Shown in pieces: positions 1 to 10,214 of a DNA stretch of 64,000 nucleotides (its first letter is position 1; every line of letters begins with the position of its first letter). Location: assembly GCF_029784135.1 (NCBI RefSeq), contig NC_073745.1, forward strand, positions 80,849,569 through 80,913,568, given 5' to 3'. The notes under the pieces are model-generated. The model saw nothing but the letters and a program-made list of their open reading frames with translations. It was not told the origin of the DNA and did no database searches. The DNA is from Toxorhynchites rutilus septentrionalis. Taxonomy: Eukaryota; Arthropoda; Insecta; Diptera; Culicidae. Position numbers and translations under genes: made by a program.

Positions 1-334
1 AGATGCCAATTTCAGCCAAATCGGTCGAGTAGATCCTGAGATATCGATACCACCAGTTGAAAAAACATGGTTTCGAGAAAAACGCGTTTAAAGTTTTTTT
101 CAAGTTTTCGGTCAGCAATGCGTTGCAATAAATGAAGTAGATTATATTGAAATGAGTTTCTTTTTTTCTTTAAGTAGCTGAATACCTGTCCGTTACAAAT
201 TTATGAAAAAAAAACAAAATGGCGGATGCAAAATGGCGAATGAAAAATGGCGGATCAGAAACGGAAAACATATGTTTGAGGAATATTAATGTATTTGTAA
301 CACAAAATAATACACTTTTAGAAATGATCAACTT

Positions 335-2053
335 TTAGTTAGCTATTCCGGCTCCATACACTTCGCCTTCGGCCTCCAGGAAGCTGTCCGCAGCACTTTT
401 TCTGGCCGCAGCAATCATTTGTCGAGCAATCTTACTGCTCTCGTATTTCTTCACTTCTGCCTTGGAAATTCTTTTTTTGTTCAGTTGCAAATATAACGCA
501 TGGCAGCTCGGTCCAATCAGCATTCCCATTAATTTCATCATTTTCAAAACAGAAATATAGCCATCGTTAAACAAACTAACTGCTGTATAACTAGCGAAGT
601 CAACAGTGTGTTTGCCACTATGCTTGGATTTTGGAGCGATTGACCAAATAACTGAATTGAGGCTTTCATTATTGTTCTGCGTAAACCCCCCTTCGCATCG
701 TTGCAATAAATTGTCTGCCGAAAGGTCCTCATAGACTGGTCGAATTGCGTCCTGCACATCTTTCGGCAAAGGTTCGTGGTGATCATAATCCTTCAATGTG
801 TTCAATTCGTTTGCTTTCAGATATGAGCACCAGGCACTATCACATAAGTCATGTTGTGGATGCCTGTTGTTCGAAACTTTGTGAAGAAATGTCGCCCAAA
901 TCGCCTTCTTCATCTCCTCTTTACTGTCAGAATTGCGTCGAATTGCTAGACCGTAGTAAACTGTCAATTCATTGATTAGTTTATCGGTCAGCTTTCCTCT
1001 TCCTCCCAGGCCTTTGTTGTTCTTTTTAACACTTCGCAGTCGAGTTCCCATTCGCTTCTGTACATGTCCTATGCATTCCTTCTTTACAATGTTGACGCCT
1101 TTATACGGATTGCTGTCGACAATTCCCTTGTAAGTCTTGCTGTCACCATCACCAACGTAATTAGTATATCGAACGGAGTACTTTTCCTCGGAGCGCAGAA
1201 ACATCTCCCGAATCGCGTCAACTTCCATTCTTCCAGCTGATCCCTCGTGGTTGTTGCTGCAGTGGTTCGCGTGATCTTCTAACCACGAATCGTATTCCGG
1301 GCTTCCCATCAATTTCTTCCAGGTCTCGCATTCTTTACAGTACGATGATTTTACATTTATATCAACCACTTTTCCACTGTTATACCCAATCAAGGACGAC
1401 ACTCCAAATAGTGAAGAATACCCACGTTTCTTCCAAGTGCCGTCTCCAGAAACCGTGATGTCTCTGCTTCCTCCACTCATTTTTGTTTCATCAGCGACTG
1501 CATTTTCCATAGAACTTTCACCGATAACTTCTGCTGCTTTGAAAATGTAGGAACTGATATTGTCGTACGTGCTCTCCGCGACTTGCTTTGGGAGATCCAT
1601 TAGTCCACAAAACTTTTCCAGCGCAGCATAGCCAAGTCCCAGTAACTTAAATACGAAGGTGATTCGGCGGTTGATTTCATATGCTTTTCCACGGATTAAA
1701 GGACTCGAAAAAACATATGTTGGTTTACAAGACGGACAGTTGATCACCAGTTTAAATCCAAGTCCGCGGCAACTTTCCTCGGAAAATGTTACATTTCCAT
1801 CACATTTTTTACATTTCGTAACTTTCGAAACGACAGAAAAAACTGTCAAAAAATTGATTATGCGATACCCGAAAGAATCATTCACAGCAATGTCAGACAA
1901 CTTTGGTGCTTTTAGCTTCTTCGCCGATCGACTTGTATTCTCGATTCTTCCTCCATATCTGTTTATTGGATAATTTTTTCGCTTTAAGGATACACGGTGT
2001 GGTCTCGCAATTCTTGAGCCTTTCGTATCGCGATACACACTTTTCGGACTCAT
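335..2053 (-). CDS. Mutator-like transposase (MULE, insect Phantom-like type)
   Basis: Intact 572-residue frame from the first in-frame ATG at 2053; the open frame continues to 2101 only with a non-ATG codon. It would catalyse cut-and-paste transposition in the nucleus. Visible features: a basic N-terminus (residues 1-60), a CX2C...CX2C zinc-binding pair (about 81-84 and 106-109), then the RNase-H-like catalytic region with DGTW (about D204), GDGDSKTY (about 302-308) and a C-terminal NNNESLN glutamate, and a CIGH (CX2H) motif near 327-330 typical of MULE transposases. Family known: insect Mutator-like transposase domain proteins. No frameshift or stop was seen, so the copy may be recent. No neighbouring accessory gene is visible. 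Exact subfamily is inferred from motif resemblance only. Confidence 0.8.
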   Translation of the reverse strand: MSPKSVYRDTKGSRIARPHRVSLKRKNYPINRYGGRIENTSRSAKKLKAPKLSDIAVNDSFGYRIINFLTVFSVVSKVTKCKKCDGNVTFSEESCRGLGFKLVINCPSCKPTYVFSSPLIRGKAYEINRRITFVFKLLGLGYAALEKFCGLMDLPKQVAESTYDNISSYIFKAAEVIGESSMENAVADETKMSGGSRDITVSGDGTWKKRGYSSLFGVSSLIGYNSGKVVDINVKSSYCKECETWKKLMGSPEYDSWLEDHANHCSNNHEGSAGRMEVDAIREMFLRSEEKYSVRYTNYVGDGDSKTYKGIVDSNPYKGVNIVKKECIGHVQKRMGTRLRSVKKNNKGLGGRGKLTDKLINELTVYYGLAIRRNSDSKEEMKKAIWATFLHKVSNNRHPQHDLCDSAWCSYLKANELNTLKDYDHHEPLPKDVQDAIRPVYEDLSADNLLQRCEGGFTQNNNESLNSVIWSIAPKSKHSGKHTVDFASYTAVSLFNDGYISVLKMMKLMGMLIGPSCHALYLQLNKKRISKAEVKKYESSKIARQMIAAARKSAADSFLEAEGEVYGAGIAN

Positions 2054-2284
2054 GTTTAGGCAAAATTTGTAAAACTGTCTATTTTTATACCTGTCAAACA
2101 CAAGCGAGTGAACAACTGAACAACAACAAACAGCATAACCAACACCAATTTAGAAAGCTCCCTACACAAATACAAATACAATTCCAACAAAATAAATATA
2201 TGTATGTACAGAAAAAACTAAAATTACCATCTTTCACTAATCGGCAAAACAGCTGATACTTCACCCTTCTACATCCTCCATTAT

Positions 2285-2411
2285 TTATAACTGTGTATGT
2301 GTGTTTCTGTATGTGTATGTGTATGTGTATAAGTCTGCATGTGTATGTGTATGTGTGTATTTGTATGTGTGTGTATGTTTGTGTATGTGTGCGTATGTAT
2401 GTATGTGTTCG
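2285..2411. repeat. TG / TATG microsatellite
   Basis: Imperfect (TG)n and (TATG)n tract between the transposase start and the right end of the MULE. The short open frames in all phases here only reflect the repeat. Confidence 0.9.
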
Positions 2412-3720
2412 AGAGAGTATGAGAGCAACCAAAAAGCTAGCAAAACGGCTACTGCTACTTTTCTTGAGGTCACCTCATACTTTTGGCTGTAATTTTCCAA
2501 CGAAATCAAATATCGAAAAATCCTTTTAGGACAACATTTCTGAGGGCATAAGCTTCCCAAAAATGCAAAAAAAGAAAATTCGATTTTTTCGATTTTCCAG
2601 ACCGGGGTCCCCCCTTAAACAACTGAACGAAATGGTATGATAAACACTTCATTTGAAAGATAAAATGTCTACGCGTCATATACTTGTTACTTTTTCATCC
2701 AAAAACTTGTTTCAATAGTCTTAAAATTGCTTTCAAAACAGGCTATTGAAATCAAAAATCGGTATATAAGCGAGCGCCACTCGTAAACCCACTCAGTTAT
2801 GATTGAACAGCGATTGGAGCATGTTATCGCTGTTGTTGTGAAGCTAATTTCGTTTATCATGAAAGCGCTGATGAACGGTGTCACCAAGAGCCTGTTTGTG
2901 CACCTAAGGCCAAAAGGGAATCCATCAGGAGGAGAGTGATGCCACGGTTCCACTTGAAACATCGAAGCAGCCGCCACACACACACACACATACACGCGCG
3001 GAATTCTCGTTGCTATCATCGTTGCTGAAAAATAATCTGCCAGTTCCCCTGGGAATTGAAAAATACATTCATGCGAAATAGTTTATTTTAATGTTTTCTA
3101 TCCATATAACACTGTGACCAAATACATTTGGTTTTGTTATTTTTCAATCAATCGCAATTAACAGGAAAGCTTCTGAATATTTTTTTCCCCATCAGTGGAA
3201 ATTTTCGTATCCAATATTGGATGCATAACATGAAAAACGGAAAATGTTTCACATCGCGAAAATCAAGTCATTTTCGAGCGATTATTTGCTTTCCAGTTTC
3301 TACTCATACAATGCTGCGACCAAATACATTTCGTTTTGGATTTTTTCAATCAAGTGCGATCAACGTAAGACCACGTCTTTCGACAATTTATTAGAGGTGC
3401 AATGAATCTTTAGGAATTCCCACTCTACGCGCACTGGCAAACAATGTTTACTCAACAATTTCTCAAACTAGAAATGGGTGTTGTGAGAAAGGATTAGCGA
3501 ACGCGAAAACGACAAACGGGAGAAAGATACGTTTGGAGGTTGAAGGAAATTGGCAGAAAACTTCTTCATTCTATCATTCAAATAATGTGATTCATACCAC
3601 ATCGTTTTGCCAGAAAGAGATTATCGGTAACGAATTATTTCGAAACCACGATTTTCGCTAAATGCTCCTTTCAGTTCGGCCTGTAAAAAACTTTTCTGTA
3701 CTCTAATCCATCAAATTTGG

Positions 3721-3736
3721 AGCCCTGAAAAGGGCC
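3721..3736 (-). terminator. Histone mRNA 3' stem-loop of the minus-strand H3 pseudogene
   Basis: On the minus strand reads GGCCCTTTTCAGGGCT: a 6-bp stem with a 4-base loop, 22 bases past the H3 homology. This is the signal that binds SLBP and directs cleavage of replication-dependent histone mRNAs. Both stem arms are intact. Confidence 0.85.
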
Positions 3737-3757
3737 GTTGATTATATGCTAAGCTAA

Positions 3758-4124
3758 TAGCACGCTCTCCTCGGATACGATGGGCCAGCTGGATGTCCTT
3801 GGGCATGATGTGACGCGTTTTGCATGGATAGCACACAAATTGGTATCTTCGAACAAGCCTCCTGCAGCGTCATAGCCGCGGAACTTTGGAAGCGCAAGTC
3901 GGTTTTGAAGTCCTGAGCAATTCCACGAACCAAATGCTGCAAAGGTAGCTTTCGGATCAGCAATTCGGTCGACTTCCGATAGCGATGAATTTCACGCAAA
4001 GTTCCCGGTCGATAGCGATGTGGCTTCTCCACCTATCCTGCTACTGGTGCGCTTATCCGAGCTGACTTCGTGTGCCTTACCACCGAATGACTAACGAGCT
4101 GTCTGCGAAAGACTAACGAGCTCG
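3758..4124 (-). pseudogene. Histone H3 pseudogene, copy 1
   Basis: Translated minus strand matches canonical histone H3 over most of its length: [42 protein letters not shown] and RIRGERA at the end. The H3 N-tail region is damaged: TKQTAR-like codons are followed by TAG where Lys9 should be, the segment is duplicated, and no start ATG is in frame. A deletion after LQEA shifts the frame before the CAIHAKRV region. The stop is lost and a histone 3' stem-loop follows. It lies head-to-head with copy 2 and shares a 235-base intergenic segment. Certainly H3-derived; not a functional gene. Confidence 0.9.
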
Positions 4125-4360
4125 AGTCCTCACGGTGCGAGAGTAGAGTAAGAAATGAACGAAAGCAAAGGAAGCGTCATTTTATAAACCATAAAAGTAT
4201 AGAATCTAAATCCCACCCTTATTATATTCGTGAGTATACAGTAAGCTTATACAATAAAGAGGGTGGGGTTTACATTCGATTCTTTTATGTTTTATAAAAT
4301 GACACTTACCTTGCTTTCGTTCATTCCTTACTCTACTCTCGCACCGTGAGGACTCGTTTC
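4125..4360. promoter_or_regulatory. Palindromic divergent segment between the two H3 pseudogenes
   Basis: The segment is an inverted repeat: the arms 'ctactctcgcaccgtgagga' (about 4331-4352) and its complement (about 4130-4150), and 'cattttataaa' (about 4177) against 'ttttataaaatg' (about 4291), face each other around a 50-base centre rich in 'taagcttata'. It occupies the place of the 5' flanks of both H3 copies. Whether it promotes transcription is inference; the TATA-like 'ttataaa' words are symmetrical. Confidence 0.5.
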
Positions 4361-4725
4361 ATCGGGACTAAGCAGACAGCTCGTTAGTCTTTCGGTGGAA
4401 AGGCACATGAAAGCAGCTCGGATAAGCGCATCAGCCGCAGGAAGCGTGAAGAAGCCACATCGCTATCGACCGAGAACTTCGCATGAAATTCGTCGCTATC
4501 AGAAGTCGACCGAATTGCTGATCCGCAAGCTACCTTTGCAGCTTTTGGATCGTGGAATTGCTCAGGACTTCAAAACCGACTTGCGCTTCCAAAGTTCCGC
4601 GGTTATGACGCTGCAGGAGGCTTATTCGAAGATACAAATTTGTGTACTATCCACGCAAAACGCGTCACATGATGCCCAAGGACATTCAGCTGGCCCATCG
4701 AATCCAAGGAGAGGGTGCTATATAA
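4361..4725 (+). pseudogene. Histone H3 pseudogene, copy 2
   Basis: Starts where the H3 ATG should be but has ATC, then TKQTAR, a TAG at the Lys9 codon, and GGKA. The middle matches H3 closely ([44 protein letters not shown]). About ten bases are missing after LQEAY, which shifts the frame; the next frame continues with FEDTNLC, IHAKRV, then [11 protein letters not shown] and a TAA stop. It keeps a histone stem-loop 19 bases downstream. The lost start, stop codon at residue 9 and indels make it a pseudogene. Shared lesions with copy 1 (the TAG at residue 9) show the two copies descend from one already broken copy. Confidence 0.92.
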
Positions 4726-4743
4726 GCTTAGCATATAATCAAC

Positions 4744-4759
4744 GGCCCTTTTCAGGGTT
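4744..4759 (+). terminator. Histone mRNA 3' stem-loop of H3 copy 2
   Basis: GGCCCTTTTCAGGGTT: same element as at 3721-3736 with one weakened pair at the stem base (G-T). Confidence 0.85.
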
Positions 4760-6064
4760 CCAAATTTGATGGATTAGAGTTTAGAAAAGTTTTTTGCAGG
4801 CCAAACTGAAACGAGAATTTTCGTTTGGATGCCATACAGCATCGAGAAAATTCCGGAAAGATCTAATCGTTGCTGAAAAATAATCTGCCAGTTCCCTGGG
4901 AATTGAAGAATACATCCATGCGAAAGAGTTTATTATAATGTTTTCTAATTATATGACGAACACAGCGACCAAATACATTTGATTTCGTAATTTTTCAATC
5001 AAGTGTAATTAGCTGGAAAGCTTCTGATGATTATTCTTTCTCATCAGTAGGATATTTTCGTATCCAATATTGGATGCATAACATGAAAAACGGAAAATGT
5101 TTCGTATCGCGAAAATTATATAATTTTCAATCGATTATTGCTCAGTCGCCGAAATTTTCATACTCAGAGAGTTCATTCTCCTCTAGTTTGCCTTCCAAAT
5201 TGCCATCGTAAACCACACCTTCTCTCGATTCAATCACACACGAAAAGCATACTGAAATGATATTCTGGTGGTGAAACCGATTCATTTTTCGTGAGGCGTC
5301 GTGCACAAATTACGTAACGCGATAAGGGGGAGGGGGTAGATGTTGCGTTACTTTCTGTTTATTAGAGATAGGAAATTGCGTTACGAAAGGGGGGGAGGTG
5401 GTTCAAAATTCGGATTTTTAGCGTTACGTAATTTGTGCACGACGCCTGAGGACATCGACAAGACAACATCGTTACTGAACGAGCTGAACGGCGAGGGATC
5501 GAGGGATTCATTACCTGGCCTGACCTGACCTGAAATGCAATCAGTTTGTTTTAACTGTGAGGGAGCGCAGAAAAGCCGATGCTGATACTCTCGTGACCAA
5601 GAGAGTATCAGCATCGAAATACGGTTCCTCGGGAAGACATAGAAGCAGCCGCCACACACACACACATACACGCGCGCAACTCTTTTCGTTTGCTGGTTAT
5701 CGAGAGGAAACCTGGAAAGAAATGATCGTTACTGAAAAATAATCTGCCAGTTCCCCTTGGAATTGAAAATTACATTCAAGCGAGTTTATTTTAATGTTTT
5801 CTATCCATATAACACTGCGACCACATACATTTGGTTTTGTGATTTGTCAATCAAGTGCAGTTAGCAGGAAAGCTTCTGAAGATTATTCTTCAGAACAAGG
5901 TTTTTTGTATCCAATATTGGATGCATAAAACCTTGAGTCTCCAACGTAACACTCTCGTTTTTGAAGTCACCCAAATATATATTTATTCATTCATTCAGGA
6001 TGGATTTAGATTCAACTTCAAACAAATGATCTCTAAATCAACGATAGTCCTACGTCACCCTTGC

Positions 6065-6085
6065 GGTTATACCATAGATATAACC
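6065..6085 (+). other. 3'-terminal hairpin of the HINE-like family
   Basis: GGTTATA, 7-base loop, TATAACC: a perfect 7-bp stem 10 to 15 bases after the subterminal TCCTACGTCA motif and 9 bases before the element end. Equivalent hairpins with different sequence but conserved pairing occur at 42960-42980, 47124-47146 and other 3' ends. Confidence 0.7.
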
Positions 6086-6094
6086 CACTTCCTG

Positions 6095-6638
6095 TTTTTT
6101 CCATTTTCTTAACATGTCCTTCTCGTCTTTGACTGTCTTCTTGCTCTTCCAAAGTTCCCGCTTCATTATTGCCCAGTACTGCTCCACCAGGCGCAGCTCC
6201 GGACAGTTTGGCGGGATCATGTCCTTTGGAACAAAATGGACAGAATTGGCCTCATACCACTCCAGGACACTTTTAGAATAGTGGCATGATGCCAAATCTG
6301 GCCAAATAGCGGAGCTCCGTCGTGCTGCTGCAAGAACGGCAAAAGGCGCTTCTCGAGGCACTCAGATTTGTAGATCTCTTGGTCTCTTGATCACTTGCTC
6401 TTGCCGGTGAAAAACTGCAACCCCGGAATTTGCTTAAAATCGTCTTTTATATACTTTTCGTCGTCCATCACATAGCAGCCATATTTTGTCAGCATCTTCT
6501 CGAAGAGATTCCGTGCCCGAGTTTTAGCCGTCGATTGTTGCCGCTCATCGCGGTTTGGGAAGTTCTGTACCTTGTACGTATGTAGTCCAGCTCTCTTCTT
6601 TGCATTCTGGACGTAGCTCTGCGACATGCCGATCTTTT
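6095..6638 (-). pseudogene. ITmD37E-type Tc1/mariner transposase, C-terminal half (broken)
   Basis: The minus strand carries SQSYVQNAKKRAGL, MDDEKYIKDDFKQIPG (first catalytic Asp), WPDLASCHYSK (second Asp) and PELRLVEQYW (Glu). I count 37 residues between the second Asp and the Glu, the DD37E signature of the mosquito ITmD37E family. A frameshift near 6360-6395 and a stop after FFTGKSK separate the two catalytic parts. The gene is cut at both ends by insertions: at 6638 by the element starting GACGTAGG, and at 6095 by the end of the preceding element. The apparent tail reading QEVGYIYGITARVT is not transposase but the hairpin end of that element. Its N-terminal half is at 18478-18748. Confidence 0.85.
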
Positions 6639-6824
6639 GACGTAGGACTACGTCTTTCGGGAACATCTTGGGGTACAATTTGTAAATCGAAAATCGGGCA
6701 CATCGTGAAAATTGTCCAATTTAAAACGCTTATTGCTCAGTCATTTCATGATGGATTGATGAGATTTTTGCGTCAATCGATTTCGACATTCCATAACAAT
6801 TTTTTATATTGAAGAAAATAATAT

Positions 6825-6828
6825 ATGT
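6825..6828. repeat. Target-site duplication ATGT, left copy
   Basis: ATGT flanks the retrotransposon here and at 17206-17209. The sister element at about 55555 has the uninterrupted site (atataggtcatgac). Confidence 0.85.
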
Positions 6829-8202
6829 TGTAGCGGACCGGGTTTTAAAAGACAACCCGGAACCTACGGCCAGCTCGAAGAAGGCTAACAGCTCAGCTTT
6901 CCCACCCGACCTCTCTTAAGCGATTGGCTTAAGCGCCACCTCTTTCGAGGACCAATCGCCGCGTTAGTTGCCCAGCTAGAGGCCTGACAGGCAGGCCTAA
7001 ATTGTATCCTTTTATCAGGATCGGGGGACGATCGAGCTGTACCAATTCCAACCAGCGAAGACTTCTAGAAGACACCCGTAGGGTACTCCGAGAGAACCAT
7101 CAAACGACCAAGAATCACCCTAAAAGCACAGAATACCACAACAGGGGTTTCTCATCACAGGCAACGTTACTCTAACAAATTACCAGACTGGCACGGCCAT
7201 CTGGGAAACAAAGGAGGACCACAAACAACTCCAGACATCAACTACGAAACACGGATAACGTGAAACCTTAATAAAAATAAATTGAATGTTCACAGGACAT
7301 GTATTATAGCGACTTTTACTCCTAGACAACACTAGAAAACTTTCTGCATTTGGGTAGACTATGGTTTTACATATTTCTACATTTATTTGTACATTTACTT
7401 TTGCTTAAACTATGGGGACATCACATGTGCACATGGACAAACAGGGTACCTGGGGAGTGCGGTGAGGACACAAATTTCCTCACCGACTCCTTCTGCTTCT
7501 TTGCGGCGGATTCTCCACCGGTTGATAGCTTCCAGCGGGTCTGTTGAAGGCGCGATGGTAACGGCGCAGCCTTTTCTCCGACGCGTTTTGGTTCGTCGGG
7601 TTTAGCCAAGAGGAATTTCCCTGTTGTAGTCGCTTTTTTTTTTTTTTTTTTTTTCGCTCGTTAAATTTTATTGAGCGTTTGTTTGCTAACTAGGGACAAA
7701 TGATGGCAAATTAGCGATCGCGAACAAAACACACAATGGTTCCGCGATGTCGGACAGTTCTTGGCAAAAATGGTCGAAGAACATTGTAGTCCTCAGATAA
7801 ACCGCAGGGTATCTCTCGATTCAGAGCTCAAGCTCAGCCGAAGACAATTTCCCCAAAGCATCCCCTTGTGTGCATCTTGCTTCAACTAACCGTCCTTAGA
7901 TACAGCCTTCTCATTTCCCTCCCCAAACTCAAGGCCACGAAAGTAAGCGCTGCGCGAACAGACACTCATTGGCCGAACAACTTTGGCGATTGAGCTTTCG
8001 CCCAGCTCCAGGGAGGTGGGATGGGAAATCTAAGCACTTAAGTATACTTTCTGGAGTATCTTTTAGTTTACTTTCGGTTGTGACTTAGTACAGGTACACT
8101 CCAAATGTTTCAGTGTGAGTTTTTGAATTTAAATTTTTATATTTGAATAATTACTAACTATCCTAACCAATAAATAAATAAATAAGTATATAAATAAATG
8201 AA

Positions 8203-8269
<67 letters not shown>

Positions 8270-8362
8270 ACAATACTCAATAAATATGCACACCAATAAT
8301 AAATAAGTAAATAAATAATCCAAAAATATCACATGATGAAAACAGTTGTGGCAACTGTTACA
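6829..8362 (-). repeat. LTR (3' LTR in element orientation)
   Basis: 1,534 bp, TGTAGCGG...ACTGTTACA on the plus strand. Contains a 21-base T run (about 7634-7654) and an (AAAT)n array (about 8170-8272). Short open frames here recur identically in the other LTR and have no family resemblance. Confidence 0.95.
8170..8320. repeat. (AAAT)n microsatellite inside the LTR
   Basis: Near-perfect AAAT array. It is two units longer than the equivalent array at about 17021-17115, the only LTR difference I found. The frame reading LFIYLFIY across it is an artefact. Confidence 0.95.
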
Positions 8363-10214
8363 TCACTCCATGCTTTAGTTACGAAAATTTAGTTGAATTG
8401 ATTCAACTAAATTTTCGTAAGGGGATTCCTTACTTCCAAAATATTGTAAGAAACAAAACCGAATTATAGATTAACTATTGTCATCACAAATATTGATGCG
8501 ATTCGGGGTCATATGTGTTCATCATCAGCAAGCTGACTCCTCCTCTGTTTACAGTCTACGTCCCATCATAGGTCGTATCTGCCACTGACCTTCACCGTCG
8601 TAAGACTCAGGTCTCCAGCGAATGCATATTAAATTTGATTCGACTATGTGTAATCTTTACGAAAATAAATCTGATCATCGTTCCATCCCATTATGTGTAG
8701 CACTAGCAACTCTTCGACAACTGCTTAATGAAGCTCCTCAACAAAACGTCCATTCCCAACTCAATATTTTTTTCAATATTGTGTGAATGACGAGTGTGAA
8801 TCCCAATTCCCCATTTCCCAAAACAGGTTCATTCAGTCATAATACTAATTCCAAAATTATTGGACAAGAGAATATTCCCGAACTCACCGCCGAAACTCCC
8901 GAAACTATTGTGAATAGATTTGGATACCCCGAGTTTTACTCGAGCACTCAACCATTTCCCACCCACAATGCACCCCAACCCACTGTACTGAATGTTTACA
9001 CCAGAAAAACTGGTCACCATACATTCACAATGATATACCGAAACTGTTATACAACATTCACAGTATATTTTTACATCGAAGAGTTAATTGTGCCTGTGCT
9101 TTAACACTGGGTTAAATATCGAATCTCGAAACAAAGTAAGTGTGATCTGCAGTTCTATTGTGCACGCTGAATCAAAGAGATCAGAAGCTGGATCATCCGT
9201 TGGAAATTTTCCTTGGCCGGAAAATAAACGGGGGGAGTATTAATATATTTCTTTAATATCTTGAATTGTTGTGCTTTGTGTGTTTTTCCTTTCCTTTTTC
9301 CCAGATAAACTTTCGAATTTATTCTAAATTTCGACGGATATGGAATGATGAATGACGAACAATGAGGACAATGTGGACCACAAGGATCACATTTCAAAGA
9401 TGGACGAAATTTTTCAAGGATAATGGAGACAATTACTTAACTAAATATTCTGGAATTGATGATGGAAGAACTACTGAAGGACATTCATTGGATTTGAAGG
9501 ATGGACGGAAATACTTACATACCTAAAAGGACATCCATCTAATCATAAGGGAAGGACCTAATATACTTAAATTGATGAAGGAAGAACTACAATAAACGTA
9601 CGTGGGAAATACCATGAAGAACAGGAATAATACGGTATACAATTCGAATATTGCTAATCTAAATACTATCTTATTCTACAGTTATGGTTACTATTCGTGG
9701 AAATGTGTCGAGTTAGGGATGTCTATTTTTCCTATTTCTTCACTCCCTGACATAGTCCTATAAGGATTTCTTTGATCCTTTCTATCCCATGTCGTTGGGG
9801 TAAAATGCTAAATGCTCATTCATAATGTCACCAGTAGATTGTAGATTTTGTGGGACGGCTCGACTCAGTATTTGAGGAGACTTGGAATGGCTATTTAGAT
9901 TTTTGTGCAAGCTGTTTGCTGCGTGGTCCACTAAAAGTATACATAGCTGAAATATTTTGAGGCATGGCTATTTTTCTCCTATTCTTTCATTCTTAGACAT
10001 TGTCCTGGAAGGATTTATTTTATCCTTTTTCTCCCAGGTTGTTTGATTTTGATACTAAATGCTCATTCTTAACGTCACCAGTAGATTGCTTATTTTGTGG
10101 GACGGCTCGACTCAATAGCTGAGGAGACTTTGAATGGCTATTTATATTTTTGTGCAAACTAATTGCTGCGTGGTCAACTAAAAAAAAGTCTACATAGCTG
10201 AATATTTATTTCTG
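8363..10214 (-). other. Untranslated 3' region of the gypsy element, with a tandem duplication
   Basis: No reading frame on the minus strand here exceeds about 80 codons and none looks like an envelope gene. A roughly 245-base segment is repeated in tandem: about 9718-9962 and 9963-10206 share 'gggacggctcgactca', 'ttttgtgcaa' and 'gctgcgtggtc' in the same order with about 80 percent agreement by eye. A 105-codon plus-strand frame (8787-9104) is antisense to the element and unrecognised. No strong polypurine tract adjoins the LTR at 8363. Confidence 0.7.

Larger units (their letters stand above)
1..2618 (-). mobile_element. Mutator-like (MULE) DNA transposon, left end outside window
   Basis: Contains one long transposase reading frame on the minus strand (335-2053). 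The right boundary is placed at 2618 because the sequence from 2619 on (TAAACAACTGAACG...) is collinear with another repeat copy, on the opposite strand at about 52720-52837, whereas the bases just before it (a C-rich stretch reading ...CCGGGGTCCCCCCTT) are not. That stretch is the likely terminal inverted repeat. The opposite end is not in the window, so the terminal repeat and the 9-bp duplication usual for MULEs cannot be checked. The bases 1-334 are AT-rich non-coding element sequence downstream of the transposase, with three near repeats of a 'aaaatggcggat' phrase at 218-256. Confidence 0.6.
2619..6094 (+). mobile_element. Composite HINE-like element carrying inverted H3 pseudogenes
   Basis: The 3' end is clear: subterminal TCCTACGTCA at about 6050, a hairpin at 6065-6085 and a T run after 6094. 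The 5' end is missing, replaced at 2618 by the MULE. Bases 2619-3240 and 5720-6094 match the two halves of the compact 883 bp copy at 52055-52937, including the 'ccaatattggatgcataa' phrase seen at 3210, 5070 and 5910. Between the halves are two H3 pseudogenes and further partial copies of the same body (4864-5110), so this is a recombined or nested block. A TATA-like 'tatataagcg' at 2763 and a CA-rich microsatellite (2971-3000, again at 5653-5675) belong to the body. The 3' end lies inside the ITmD37E transposase gene. Confidence 0.55.

Noticed and set aside
2293..2560. Several frames of YVYVYV / HTHTHT type
   Set aside because: Translation of the TG/TATG microsatellite in different phases.
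6050..6361. Open frame ending GYIYGITARVT that looks like a complete transposase C-terminus
   Set aside because: The last 14 or so residues are translated from the 3' hairpin end of the preceding element, which occurs identically in non-coding places (52055, 60600). The transposase homology stops at RKWKK.
7350..7609. Open frames of 62-72 codons in the LTR, repeated at 16201-16460
   Set aside because: They are the same LTR sequence twice, overlap on both strands and have no family resemblance.
8129..8332. 67-codon frame rich in LFIY repeats
   Set aside because: Translation of the AAAT microsatellite.
8363..8385. Polypurine tract next to the 3' LTR
   Set aside because: The minus strand reads a mixed sequence with only a short purine run (atggagtga); too weak to call.
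8787..9104. 105-codon plus-strand frame in the gypsy 3' region as an antisense or env-like gene
   Set aside because: Wrong strand for the element, no signal peptide or membrane segment, no family resemblance.
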